A stretch of DNA of 64,000 bases from Vibrio gangliei (GTDB taxonomy: Bacteria; Pseudomonadota; Gammaproteobacteria; Enterobacterales; Vibrionaceae), in assembly GCF_026001925.1 (NCBI RefSeq), contig NZ_AP021869.1, positions 2,170,001 through 2,234,000 on the forward strand, given 5' to 3'. Below the pieces are notes generated by a model, which saw only the letters and a program-made list of their open reading frames with translations, was not told where the DNA came from and did no database searches. The position numbers and the translations under genes are program-made. Shown piece by piece: positions 56,694 through 64,000 of the stretch. Within the stretch, counting starts at the first letter, position 1; each line of letters opens with the position of its first letter.

Positions 56694-57175
56694 TCACTGC
56701 ATACATTGCGATTGGCAGTAATTTGTCTGATCCCGTCGCTCAAGCACGGAAAGCTATTGAAGCTTTGCGTCATCATCCCCATATTACGCTTATCGCTTGC
56801 TCATCGCTGTACTCCAGCACGCCGATGGGCCCCCAAGATCAGCCCGACTACATTAACGCCGTGGCTGAAATTCAAACCCAATTATCGCCTTTAGAATTAC
56901 TCGATTGCACCCAGGCGATCGAGCTTGAACAAGGGCGTGTGCGTAAAGAAGAACGTTGGGGTCCAAGAAGTTTGGATCTCGATATTGTGCTTTACGGCGA
57001 TAAAGTGATCGATAACGAACGCTTAACAGTACCGCATTACGGTATGAAAGTTCGCGAGTTCGTGGTTTATCCTTTATACGAAATCGCACCTAATTTATCC
57101 CTACCCGATGGGACAGAGCTCAAATCTTTAGTCGACACCGTTGACCGTAATGGGCTCTCTATTTGGCAAGCATAA
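56690..57175 (+). CDS. folK: 6-hydroxymethyl-7,8-dihydropterin pyrophosphokinase
   Basis: Transfers pyrophosphate from ATP to 6-hydroxymethyl-dihydropterin in folate synthesis. The protein has 161 residues. The signature RWGPRSLDLDIVLYGD contains the two Mg2+-binding aspartates, and the N-terminus IAIGSNLSDP is typical. It overlaps the pcnB stop by 4 nt, so it is translationally coupled. It lies 49 nt before panB. Confidence 0.95.
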   Translation: MITAYIAIGSNLSDPVAQARKAIEALRHHPHITLIACSSLYSSTPMGPQDQPDYINAVAEIQTQLSPLELLDCTQAIELEQGRVRKEERWGPRSLDLDIVLYGDKVIDNERLTVPHYGMKVREFVVYPLYEIAPNLSLPDGTELKSLVDTVDRNGLSIWQA

Positions 57176-57224
57176 GGCGATGGTCTATTCACTGACACGC
57201 GGCTTGCTTTAATAAGGAACAATC

Positions 57225-58019
57225 ATGAAAAAAGTATCAATCAACACCTTAATCAAGTGGAAACAAGAAGGGCGAAAATTTGCCACTTCGACCGCTTATG
57301 ACGCCAGTTTTGCTCAATTATTCGAGCAACAAGAAATGCCACTCCTCCTTGTCGGTGACTCACTTGGCATGGTACTGCAAGGTGAAGAAAGCACATTACC
57401 TGTCACCATAGAAGACGTGGCGTATCACACTCGCTGTGTTCGCGCAGGCAGCCCAAACAGCTTGTTGCTTTCAGATATGCCTTTTATGAGTTACGGCACG
57501 CCAGAGCAAGCCTGTAATAATGCCGCGGTATTGATGCGTGCAGGTGCGAACATGGTAAAACTCGAAGGTGGAAGCTGGTTAGTCGAGACGGTGAAACAAT
57601 TAACCGAACGCTCTGTTCCTGTGTGTGCCCATTTAGGTTTAACGCCACAATCGGTCAATATTTTTGGTGGTTTCCGAATCCAAGGTCGTGAGCAAGAAAA
57701 AGCACAACAAATTCTTGATGATGCGATAGCACTGCAAAATGCCGGTGCACAATTATTGGTACTCGAGTGTGTGCCAAGCCAGCTGGCCAAGCGCATTACC
57801 GAAGAACTGCATATTCCGGTCATTGGTATTGGCGCAGGTAAAGATACCGATGGCCAAATCTTGGTCATGCATGACATGTTCGGCATTTCAGCCAACTATA
57901 TGCCGAAATTCTCAAAAAACTTTTTAACTGAAACCGGCAGCATGCAAGCCGCTGTTCAGCAATATATTCAAGATGTGGAAGCCGGTGTATTCCCTGGCCC
58001 AGAGCACAGCTTCGAATAA
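57225..58019 (+). CDS. panB: 3-methyl-2-oxobutanoate hydroxymethyltransferase
   Basis: First step of pantothenate synthesis: transfers a hydroxymethyl group from methylene-THF to alpha-ketoisovalerate to give ketopantoate. The protein has 264 residues with family motifs [11 protein letters not shown] (metal Asp), KLEGG and [28 protein letters not shown] precedes the ATG. panC starts 17 nt after its stop, as a two-gene unit. Confidence 0.97.
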   Translation: MKKVSINTLIKWKQEGRKFATSTAYDASFAQLFEQQEMPLLLVGDSLGMVLQGEESTLPVTIEDVAYHTRCVRAGSPNSLLLSDMPFMSYGTPEQACNNAAVLMRAGANMVKLEGGSWLVETVKQLTERSVPVCAHLGLTPQSVNIFGGFRIQGREQEKAQQILDDAIALQNAGAQLLVLECVPSQLAKRITEELHIPVIGIGAGKDTDGQILVMHDMFGISANYMPKFSKNFLTETGSMQAAVQQYIQDVEAGVFPGPEHSFE

Positions 58020-58036
58020 GCGAGTAAGGAACAAGT

Positions 58037-58912
58037 ATGCAAACTTTTGCTGATATTGTCTCATTAAGAGATCAGCTAAAAAGCGCTCGTCGTGATGGTC
58101 GCCGTATCGCTTTTGTCCCAACGATGGGCAATTTACACGAAGGTCATCTCACTTTAGTTAGAAAAGCACGTGAACACGCTGATATTGTTGTGGTGAGTAT
58201 TTTTGTCAACCCAATGCAGTTTGAACGTGCCGATGATTTAAACAACTACCCAAGAACGCTGGATGACGATCTGAGTAAGCTCAATGGTGAAGGGGTTGAG
58301 TTTGTGTTTACCCCGACGCCTGAGTTGATGTATCCAGAAGGTTTAGACAAACAAACCTTTGTTGAAGTCCCTAGTCTCTCTCACATGCTAGAAGGCGCAT
58401 CGCGTCCGGGGCACTTCCGTGGCGTCAGTACCATTGTGACTAAGCTATTTAACATAGTACAACCGGATGTCGCTTGTTTTGGTGAAAAAGATTTCCAACA
58501 ACTGGCTGTGATCCGCAAAATGGTGACAGACCTTGCTATGGATATTGAAATCATCGGCGTACCAACCGTTCGAGAACTCGATGGACTGGCGATGAGCTCG
58601 CGCAACGGTTTATTAAGCCTGAGCGAACGCCAACGTGCGCCCGTCCTTGCACGTACGATGCGTTGGATTGGCAGCCAAATTCGTGGTGGCCGTGATGATA
58701 TTACCTCACTGATTGAAGATGCAAACGACCAACTCCGTGCAGCAGATTTAGAACCGGATGAAATCTTTATTCGTGATGCGGCCACTTTGCAATTGCCAAG
58801 CGAAGACAGCACACAACTCGTGATCTTAATGTCGGCTTTCTTAGGTAAAGCGCGTTTGATTGATAACTTGGTGGTGGATTTGGCTCCTCGCACTCAAGAC
58901 GAAGAAGAGTAA
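58037..58912 (+). CDS. panC: Pantothenate synthetase (pantoate-beta-alanine ligase)
   Basis: Joins pantoate and beta-alanine with ATP to make pantothenate. The protein has 291 residues. The nucleotidyl-transfer motif is [13 protein letters not shown], the pantoate site is [18 protein letters not shown] follows, and the KMSKS-like MSSRN is near residue 187. GTAAGGAACAAGT precedes the ATG. The beta-alanine supplier panD is not in the window. Confidence 0.97.
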   Translation: MQTFADIVSLRDQLKSARRDGRRIAFVPTMGNLHEGHLTLVRKAREHADIVVVSIFVNPMQFERADDLNNYPRTLDDDLSKLNGEGVEFVFTPTPELMYPEGLDKQTFVEVPSLSHMLEGASRPGHFRGVSTIVTKLFNIVQPDVACFGEKDFQQLAVIRKMVTDLAMDIEIIGVPTVRELDGLAMSSRNGLLSLSERQRAPVLARTMRWIGSQIRGGRDDITSLIEDANDQLRAADLEPDEIFIRDAATLQLPSEDSTQLVILMSAFLGKARLIDNLVVDLAPRTQDEEE

Positions 58913-58920
58913 GAATACGT

Positions 58921-58974
58921 TTCTCGATTGCTCGAGCGCGTTGCTGCTCGTAGCTCGAAAAAAGAGAAAAAGAG
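58921..58974. repeat. GCTCG-type intergenic element, copy at 58921
   Basis: CTCGATTGCTCGAGCGCG, then TTGCTGCTCGTAGCTCG, and an A/G-rich tail made of AGAGAAAA units, directly after the panC stop and before its terminator. It has the same word order as the element at 45797-45850. Confidence 0.65.
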
Positions 58975-59010
58975 AAAAAGCCTGAACATTTCAACCTGTT
59001 CAGGCTTTTT
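58975..59010 (+). terminator. Intrinsic terminator of panC, bidirectional
   Basis: Perfect 14-bp stem AAAAAGCCTGAACA (58975-58988) / TGTTCAGGCTTTTT (58997-59010) with T-runs on both strands. It serves panC and probably the convergent ABC exporter genes. Confidence 0.93.
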
Positions 59011-59047
59011 AGTATCAAAAGGTCAGTTATCCTCAGCTGAGACGAGC

Positions 59048-59818
59048 TTAACTACGTAAACCAATACCGCGCGAGACGAGGTAATAAGCCACAGAATACA
59101 ACACCACGATAAATGCCGTTAACACCCCAAACGATGTGTAAATGCCCACATCAGACACGCCTAAGAAACCATAACGGAACGCGTTGACCATGTAGACGAT
59201 TGGGTTGATTTTCGATACGCCCTGCCAGAATTCAGGCAATAAGCTGATAGAATAGAACACTCCGCCAAGGTAGGTTAATGGCGTTAATACAAAGGTTGGA
59301 ATGATAGAGATATCATCAAAGGTATCAGCAAATACAGCATTAATTAAGCCACCTAAGGCAAACACCACCGAAGTGAAAAACACGGTTGAAATGATAATTA
59401 ACCAGTGATGGATTTGCAGATCCACAAAGAACAAAGACACTGCGGTTACCATCGCGCCAACCATGAGGCCACGCGCAACCCCACCCATCACATAACCACA
59501 AATAATAATGTGATGCGGTACAGGGGCCACCAGCAACTCTTCGATATTTTTTTGAAACTTAGCACTAAAGAAAGACGATGCCACATTGGAATAAGAGTTG
59601 GTGATCACCGACATCATGATCAAACCCGGAACAATGTACTCCATATAAGTAAAACCGTTCATCTCACCGATGCGAGAGCCAATCAAATTACCAAAAATGA
59701 TGAAGTACAAGGTCATGGTAATGGCAGGCGGTACAATGGTTTGTACCCAAATTCGCATAAAACGGCGAATCTCTTTTGTCATTAGGCTTTTAAATGCGGT
59801 CCAATATAATTCGGCCAT
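59048..59818 (-). CDS. ABC-2 type exporter permease (YadH-like)
   Basis: A 256-residue inner-membrane protein with six hydrophobic segments and the ABC-2 permease signature region (LTPLTYLGGVFYSI). E. coli has the same pair, YadG/YadH, also beside can and hpt, so this is a conserved neighbourhood; the substrate is unknown in both. The start ATG overlaps the ATPase stop (TAATG), so the two are coupled. Confidence 0.9.
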   Translation of the reverse strand: MAELYWTAFKSLMTKEIRRFMRIWVQTIVPPAITMTLYFIIFGNLIGSRIGEMNGFTYMEYIVPGLIMMSVITNSYSNVASSFFSAKFQKNIEELLVAPVPHHIIICGYVMGGVARGLMVGAMVTAVSLFFVDLQIHHWLIIISTVFFTSVVFALGGLINAVFADTFDDISIIPTFVLTPLTYLGGVFYSISLLPEFWQGVSKINPIVYMVNAFRYGFLGVSDVGIYTSFGVLTAFIVVLYSVAYYLVSRGIGLRS

Positions 59819-60756
59819 TACGAGTTAACTCCTTGAGCTTGCTTGTTTTCACCATCACGCACGATAGTGACAAATAATTCTTCTAAACGGTTCGCTTTAT
59901 TTCGCATCGAAAGCACTTGCACGCCTTGCGCGGTTAATTGTTCAAACACTCGGTTTAATCCTTGTGTTTTTTCAATTTCAACTTCCAAACTGTTGCGATC
60001 AAAATGCGTGATTTTGGCATCTTGCAATTGTGGCTGCTGTTGGCAGTCTTTTAAATCTAAAATGAACGTCTCGACATGCAACTTGTTCAATAGTGCTTTC
60101 ATTGAGGTATTTTCGATCACTTCACCACGGTTAATGATGCCGATATTGCGACACAGCATTTCCGCTTCTTCTAGGTAGTGTGTGGTCAAAATAATGGTCA
60201 CACCTTCTTGGTTGATTTGCTTTAAGAATTCCCACATTGAACGGCGCAATTCAATATCCACCCCCGCGGTCGGCTCATCGAGAATCAGCAGTTTTGGCTC
60301 ATGCATTAACGCACGAGCAATCATCAAACGGCGCTTCATCCCACCGGATAAGTTACGTGCACGATCGTTGCGTTTTTCCCACAAATCCAATTGCGTTAAA
60401 TACTTTTCGGCTCGTTGTTTGGCAAGCGCAATCGGCACACCATAATAACCCGCCTGTTGCATCACGATTTGTAATACCGATTCAAATGGGTTGAAGTTAA
60501 ACTCTTGCGGCACTAAACCAAGCTGTTGTTTCGCTTTAACCAGGTCGGTATCGATATCAAAATCAAACACTTTTACCGAGCCTGACGTTTTGTTCACCAA
60601 TGAACTGATCACGCCAATGGTGGTTGATTTACCCGCACCATTGGGACCTAGCAAAGCATAAAAATCCCCTTGCTCCACATTCAAAGACACACCTTTAAGT
60701 GCTTCCACGCCACCTGAATAGGTTTTTCTTAGGTCTTGTATTTGCAATGCATACAT
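59818..60756 (-). CDS. ABC exporter ATP-binding protein (YadG-like)
   Basis: A 312-residue ATPase: Walker A GPNGAGKST, signature LSGGMKRR, Walker B LLILDEPTAGVD, H-loop TTHYLEEAE, and a C-terminal extension of about 80 residues usual in the CcmA/DrrA-type exporters. It pairs with the permease encoded 1 nt overlapping downstream. It is divergent from can. Confidence 0.92.
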   Translation of the reverse strand: MYALQIQDLRKTYSGGVEALKGVSLNVEQGDFYALLGPNGAGKSTTIGVISSLVNKTSGSVKVFDFDIDTDLVKAKQQLGLVPQEFNFNPFESVLQIVMQQAGYYGVPIALAKQRAEKYLTQLDLWEKRNDRARNLSGGMKRRLMIARALMHEPKLLILDEPTAGVDIELRRSMWEFLKQINQEGVTIILTTHYLEEAEMLCRNIGIINRGEVIENTSMKALLNKLHVETFILDLKDCQQQPQLQDAKITHFDRNSLEVEIEKTQGLNRVFEQLTAQGVQVLSMRNKANRLEELFVTIVRDGENKQAQGVNS

Positions 60757-60849
60757 AATATTTTTTCACCTTGTATGAAATAGATTACAAATCGGATTTG
60801 ATTTTTATCTATCTTGTGTATAGTTAGGCAGATCAATGAGGAAGATAAC

Positions 60850-61506
60850 ATGCCAGACATTAAACAGTTATTTGAAAACAACTCGACTTGGGCTCAGTCG
60901 ATCAAATCAGAACGCCCAGAGTTTTTCACTAAACTTTCAGAATCTCAACACCCTGAATACCTATGGATTGGTTGTTCAGATAGCCGAGTACCAGCAGAAC
61001 GCCTAACCGGGCTATATTCTGGTGAGCTATTTGTTCATCGTAATGTGGCAAACCAAGTTATTCATACCGATTTAAACTGTCTTTCCGTAGTTCAATATGC
61101 GGTCGATGTTTTAAAAGTCAAACACATTATTGTTTGTGGTCACTACGGATGTGGTGGTGTACAAGCTGCAATTGATAACCCGCAGCTGGGCTTAATCAAC
61201 AACTGGTTACTCCACATTCGCGATTTATATTTAAAACACCGTAATTGGCTTGCTCAATTCCCTAAAGAAGATTGGGCCAACAAATTGTGTGAAATCAATG
61301 TAGCAGAACAAGTCTACAACTTAGGTAATTCCACCATTCTTCAACAAGCGTGGGAACGTGGTCAGAATATTCAGATTCACGGCTGGGTTTATGGTATTGG
61401 CGACGGTGTTCTTAATGATTTGGGCGTTCGATGCAATAGCAAAGAAACGCTGGAAATCTCTCACCAAGCTTCTATTGCAAAAATCTTAGGCTCAAAACCT
61501 GAGTAA
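60850..61506 (+). CDS. can: Beta-class carbonic anhydrase
   Basis: Interconverts CO2 and bicarbonate in the cytosol. The ATG at 60850 is preceded by GAGGAAGATAAC; an upstream in-frame start adds 12 residues without a site. The protein then has 218 residues. The zinc ligands fall at C42 and D44 (GCSDSR), H98 and C101 (HYGCGG), the same numbers as in E. coli Can. It is divergent from the ABC exporter genes and followed by a strong terminator. Confidence 0.96.
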   Translation: MPDIKQLFENNSTWAQSIKSERPEFFTKLSESQHPEYLWIGCSDSRVPAERLTGLYSGELFVHRNVANQVIHTDLNCLSVVQYAVDVLKVKHIIVCGHYGCGGVQAAIDNPQLGLINNWLLHIRDLYLKHRNWLAQFPKEDWANKLCEINVAEQVYNLGNSTILQQAWERGQNIQIHGWVYGIGDGVLNDLGVRCNSKETLEISHQASIAKILGSKPE

Positions 61507-61557
61507 TTGATTCATCCAATCACCAAAATCTGTGTGGTTGGAATGAACGGTATGCAT

Positions 61558-61589
61558 AAAAAAGAGCGACCACAGCGTCGCTCTTTTTT
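61558..61589 (+). terminator. Intrinsic terminator of can
   Basis: Perfect 13-bp stem AAAAAAGAGCGAC (61558-61570) / GTCGCTCTTTTTT (61577-61589) with a 6-nt loop. It also gives a T-run on the minus strand for hpt. Confidence 0.93.
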
Positions 61590-61671
61590 CATGAAAAATT
61601 CTAGCGTTTTATTAACGAGAAATCGAATGATCTCAAGTCATAATGATTATCTACTAAATAAATAATTACGG

Positions 61672-62202
61672 TTATTCTTGAGGAACCACTTTACCAATGT
61701 AAGGTAAATGACGGTAATTCTGTGCGTAATCAATGCCCACACCAACCACGAACTCATCAGGGATTTCAAAGCCAATCCATTTAGCATCAACTTCCACTTC
61801 ACGACGAGACGGTTTATCTAATAAGGTACAAATTTCAATTGAGTTAGGTTCACGAATATCCAAGATTTCGCGCACTTTGCTTAAGGTATTACCAGTATCG
61901 ATAATATCCTCGACTAGCAACACGTCTTTACCTTTAATGTCATCATCTAAATCTTTTAAGATACGAACATCACGAGAACTGGCCATGCCGTTGCCGTAGC
62001 TTGAAGCCGTCATAAAATCGATTTGATGGTTCAATTCGATCGCACGTGACAAATCCGCCATAAAGACATACGAACCACGTAGTAAACCGATAATGACTAA
62101 ATTTTCCGAACCTTGATAATGCTCTGTAATTGACTTACCTAGCGCCTTCACTCGATCTTGCACTTCCTGTTCAGAGATCATTACTTCTACAGTGTGTTTC
62201 AT
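61672..62202 (-). CDS. hpt: Hypoxanthine phosphoribosyltransferase
   Basis: Salvages hypoxanthine (and guanine weakly) to nucleotides with PRPP. From ATG 62202 ([13 protein letters not shown]) the protein has 176 residues, close to E. coli Hpt. The PRPP loop is [14 protein letters not shown], and the GLLRGSYVF loop lies before it. A longer in-frame start adds ten residues without family support. It is convergent with can and divergent from the luxR-type gene. Confidence 0.95.
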   Translation of the reverse strand: MKHTVEVMISEQEVQDRVKALGKSITEHYQGSENLVIIGLLRGSYVFMADLSRAIELNHQIDFMTASSYGNGMASSRDVRILKDLDDDIKGKDVLLVEDIIDTGNTLSKVREILDIREPNSIEICTLLDKPSRREVEVDAKWIGFEIPDEFVVGVGIDYAQNYRHLPYIGKVVPQE

Positions 62203-62350
62203 ATTTTTCTCAATATTTAGATTTTGGAGCAAATTAACTTCTGCTTAAATCAGCAAAAATTCAACGTCAGGTGATCTATTCTAGCACTGCAAACCGCTCA
62301 CGTTAACTTTTACCCTCGACAATCTTCTTTATGCCTACTTTTTGTTCGCA

Positions 62351-62378
62351 TTGACACAAAATCCGACAAAGGTAGACT
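62351..62378 (+). promoter_or_regulatory. Candidate sigma-70 promoter of the luxR-type gene
   Basis: TTGACA (62351-62356) and TAGACT (62373-62378) with a 16-bp spacer. This leaves a leader of about 80 nt before the start codon at 62468. Confidence 0.45.
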
Positions 62379-62423
62379 AATTCATACAATAAATACAACA
62401 AACTCAACTATTCTTTTATTAAT

Positions 62424-62448
62424 ACCAATTCGTCGTATTTTAATTGGT
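62424..62448 (+). promoter_or_regulatory. Leader hairpin just upstream of the luxR-type ribosome site
   Basis: ACCAATT (62424-62430) pairs perfectly with AATTGGT (62442-62448), seven bases before the TAGGA ribosome site (62456-62460). In vibrios this leader is the target of Qrr small RNAs; whether the hairpin or its AATTGG word takes part here is not known. Confidence 0.4.
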
Positions 62449-62467
62449 TCCATTTTAGGACTTGATA

Positions 62468-63076
62468 ATGGATATGATAACCAAACGCCCAAGGACTCGG
62501 TTAACACCGGAGAAAAGAAAACAACAACTTCTAAATATCGGGATTGAGGTCTTTGCTCGCCGTGGGATTGGCAGAGGTGGCCACGCTGATATCGCAGAAA
62601 TTGCACAAGTTTCTGTTGCTACTGTGTTTAACTACTTCCCGACCCGAGAAGATTTAGTCGAAGCCATTCTTAGCGATGTTGAACAGCACTTTGAAGCCTT
62701 CTTAAACGATAACATTGACCTAAGCCGTCCGGTTCGGACCAACCTACAAGCCTTATCTCAAAAACTTATCGATATGAGTTTGGATGATACACAATGGATC
62801 AAGATTTGGTTTGAATGGAGCACCTCGACCCGTGAAGATGTCTGGCCGCTTTTTGTCGCCACCCACGGCAAACACCAGAAATACTTCCGTGAGTTATTCG
62901 TCAATGCGATTGCTAATGGCGAACTCAATGATAAGCATCACCCGAGTAATATCGCTAAGTTATTCCACGGCATTTGCTATTCAATCTTTGTCCAAGCCAA
63001 CCGTCGGCCTGATAAAGAATATTTAACCCAATTAGTCACCAGTTTCTTAGATATGCTGTGTATCTATAAAGATTAA
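62468..63076 (+). CDS. LuxR/HapR/OpaR/SmcR-type quorum-sensing master regulator (TetR family)
   Basis: DNA-binding regulator at the end of the Vibrio quorum-sensing cascade, which controls luminescence, proteases, biofilm, motility and competence in various species. From ATG 62468 (TAGGA site upstream) the protein has 202 residues. The N-terminal KRPRTRL, the helix-turn-helix FARRGIGRGGHADIAEI and the VATVFNYFPTREDLV block are nearly identical to HapR and LuxR. The ligand-pocket half is clearly diverged but keeps WFEWS, FHGICYS and LDMLCIY. The TTG two codons earlier is less likely. It lies between hpt and acnB. Confidence 0.95.
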   Translation: MDMITKRPRTRLTPEKRKQQLLNIGIEVFARRGIGRGGHADIAEIAQVSVATVFNYFPTREDLVEAILSDVEQHFEAFLNDNIDLSRPVRTNLQALSQKLIDMSLDDTQWIKIWFEWSTSTREDVWPLFVATHGKHQKYFRELFVNAIANGELNDKHHPSNIAKLFHGICYSIFVQANRRPDKEYLTQLVTSFLDMLCIYKD

Positions 63077-63121
63077 TCACTACTCTGCAAATTAAATACA
63101 CAGATTTAGACAAAACAATAA

Positions 63122-63149
63122 AAAAACCGCTGAAATTTCAGCGGTTTTT
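63122..63149. terminator. Bidirectional terminator between the luxR-type gene and acnB
   Basis: Perfect 12-bp stem AAAAACCGCTGA (63122-63133) / TCAGCGGTTTTT (63138-63149) with a 4-nt loop and T-runs on both strands, between two convergent genes. Confidence 0.93.
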
Positions 63150-63175
63150 CAATTTTAGACACTAACCCAAAAGGC

Positions 63176-64000
63176 TTATGCTGGCTCTTGGAAGATCACG
63201 GTATCCGCTTTCTTAGTGTAATGTTCCATACGATGGAAGTTTAAGTAGCGGTAAGTATCTTTCGCTGTCGCATTAATTTGCTCTGCGTATTCTAGGTATT
63301 CAGCTTTCGTCGGAATGCGGCCTAGAATCGCACCAACCGCTGATAGCTCAGCTGAGGCTAGGAACACATTCGCGCCATTACCTAAACGGTTCGGGAAGTT
63401 ACGAGTAGACGTTGACATCACGGTTGATTTCTCCGCTACACGTGCTTGGTTACCCATACACAATGAACATCCTGGGGTTTCAATACGTACCCCTGCACGG
63501 CCAAAGATGCCGTAGTAACCTTCTTCGGTAAGCTGGTCCCTATCCATCTTCGTTGGTGGTGCAACCCAGAGGCGAGTTTCTAGCGTACCTTTGTGCTTAT
63601 CTAATAGCTTACCAGCCGCACGGAAATGGCCAATGTTAGTCATACAAGAACCAATGAAGACTTCATCAATTTCTGTGCCTTGTACATCAGACAATAGACG
63701 CGCGTCATCTGGATCATTTGGCGCACAAAGAATTGGCTCATCAATTTCAGCCAAATCAATTTCAACCACGTGCGCGTATTCTGCGTCTTTATCAGCACGC
63801 ATCAATACTGGGTTGGCTAGCCACTCTTCCATTGCAGTGATGCGGCGCTCAATAGTACGGCGGTCACCATAACCTTCAGAGATCATCCACTTCAACATCA
63901 CAATATTCGAGTTGAGGTATTCGGCAATCGACTCTTCAGATAGTTTCACGGTACAACCAGCAGACGAACGCTCAGCAGATGCGTCAGATAACTCAAATGC
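63176..64000 (-). CDS. acnB: Aconitate hydratase B, C-terminal part
   Basis: Interconverts citrate and isocitrate in the TCA cycle; AcnB also binds mRNA as an apo-protein under iron or oxidative stress. The window holds the last 274 residues; the N-terminal two-thirds lie to the right. Two conserved Fe-S cysteines are in CSLCMGNQARV, and GSCMTNIGHFRAAGKLLD and STSTRNFPNRLG are family motifs. The end at AYRYLN-type residues (YRYLNFHRMEHYTKKAD) matches E. coli AcnB. Confidence 0.97.
   Translation of the reverse strand, partial: AFELSDASAERSSAGCTVKLSEESIAEYLNSNIVMLKWMISEGYGDRRTIERRITAMEEWLANPVLMRADKDAEYAHVVEIDLAEIDEPILCAPNDPDDARLLSDVQGTEIDEVFIGSCMTNIGHFRAAGKLLDKHKGTLETRLWVAPPTKMDRDQLTEEGYYGIFGRAGVRIETPGCSLCMGNQARVAEKSTVMSTSTRNFPNRLGNGANVFLASAELSAVGAILGRIPTKAEYLEYAEQINATAKDTYRYLNFHRMEHYTKKADTVIFQEPA

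Overview
The window looks like a chromosome segment from a marine member of the Vibrionaceae, most likely a Vibrio. The main evidence is a LuxR/HapR/OpaR-type quorum-sensing master regulator at 62468-63076, a complete chitin-oligosaccharide locus led by a ChiS-type hybrid sensor kinase, a metH/lysC/class V aminotransferase cluster, and the dksA-gluQ-pcnB-folK-panB-panC string. I cannot name the species from sequence alone. Most genes are close relatives of well-studied gammaproteobacterial proteins.

Layout. 1-8630: end of a class V aminotransferase, lysine riboswitch plus lysC, metH (convergent to lysC), a MITE-like element, and an NhaP-type antiporter. 8690-20098: a frameshifted small gene, tyrS, an M23 peptidoglycan endopeptidase, erpA, hemL, a 37-residue Cys-rich membrane protein, an AI-2E-family transporter, rsmC and chiS. 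20099-35819: a long leader region followed by ten genes on one strand. They encode a periplasmic chitooligosaccharide-binding protein, a dipeptide-type ABC importer (two permeases, two ATPases), a GH9 exo-glucosaminidase, a glucosamine kinase, a GH20 hexosaminidase, chitobiose phosphorylase and a hexose-phosphate mutase. Together they import chitin/chitosan oligomers, cut or phosphorolyse them, and pass the sugar phosphates to amino-sugar metabolism; ChiS senses the loaded binding protein.

35820-46400 is the accessory region. It is a visibly AT-rich, one-strand block with a 150-residue membrane-anchored protein, a 2352-residue exported SpvB/FG-GAP/YD-repeat (Rhs-like) protein with a variable-looking C-terminal tail, a likely immunity gene 9 nt behind it, and four small exported proteins that look like divergent paralogues. 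Nearly identical 33-bp terminator sequences (31 of 33 bases) flank the block. It ends in a 16-bp minisatellite of 32 units. This is the best candidate here for an undescribed system.

46401-64000 returns to core genes: an EmrD-like exporter behind a consensus CRP site, mrcB (PBP1B), hrpB, sfsA, dksA, gluQ, pcnB (apparently with an AUU start), folK, panB, panC, a YadGH-type ABC exporter, can, hpt, the luxR-type regulator, and the C-terminal part of acnB.

A second theme is a family of short GC-rich tandem repeats with recurring words (CTCG, GCTCG, AGCAGCGAAGCG) placed directly after stop codons at many loci: 2838, 2983, 20100, 34270, 35824, 45797-46391 and 58921. No tRNA, rRNA, CRISPR array, integrase or transposase gene was seen.
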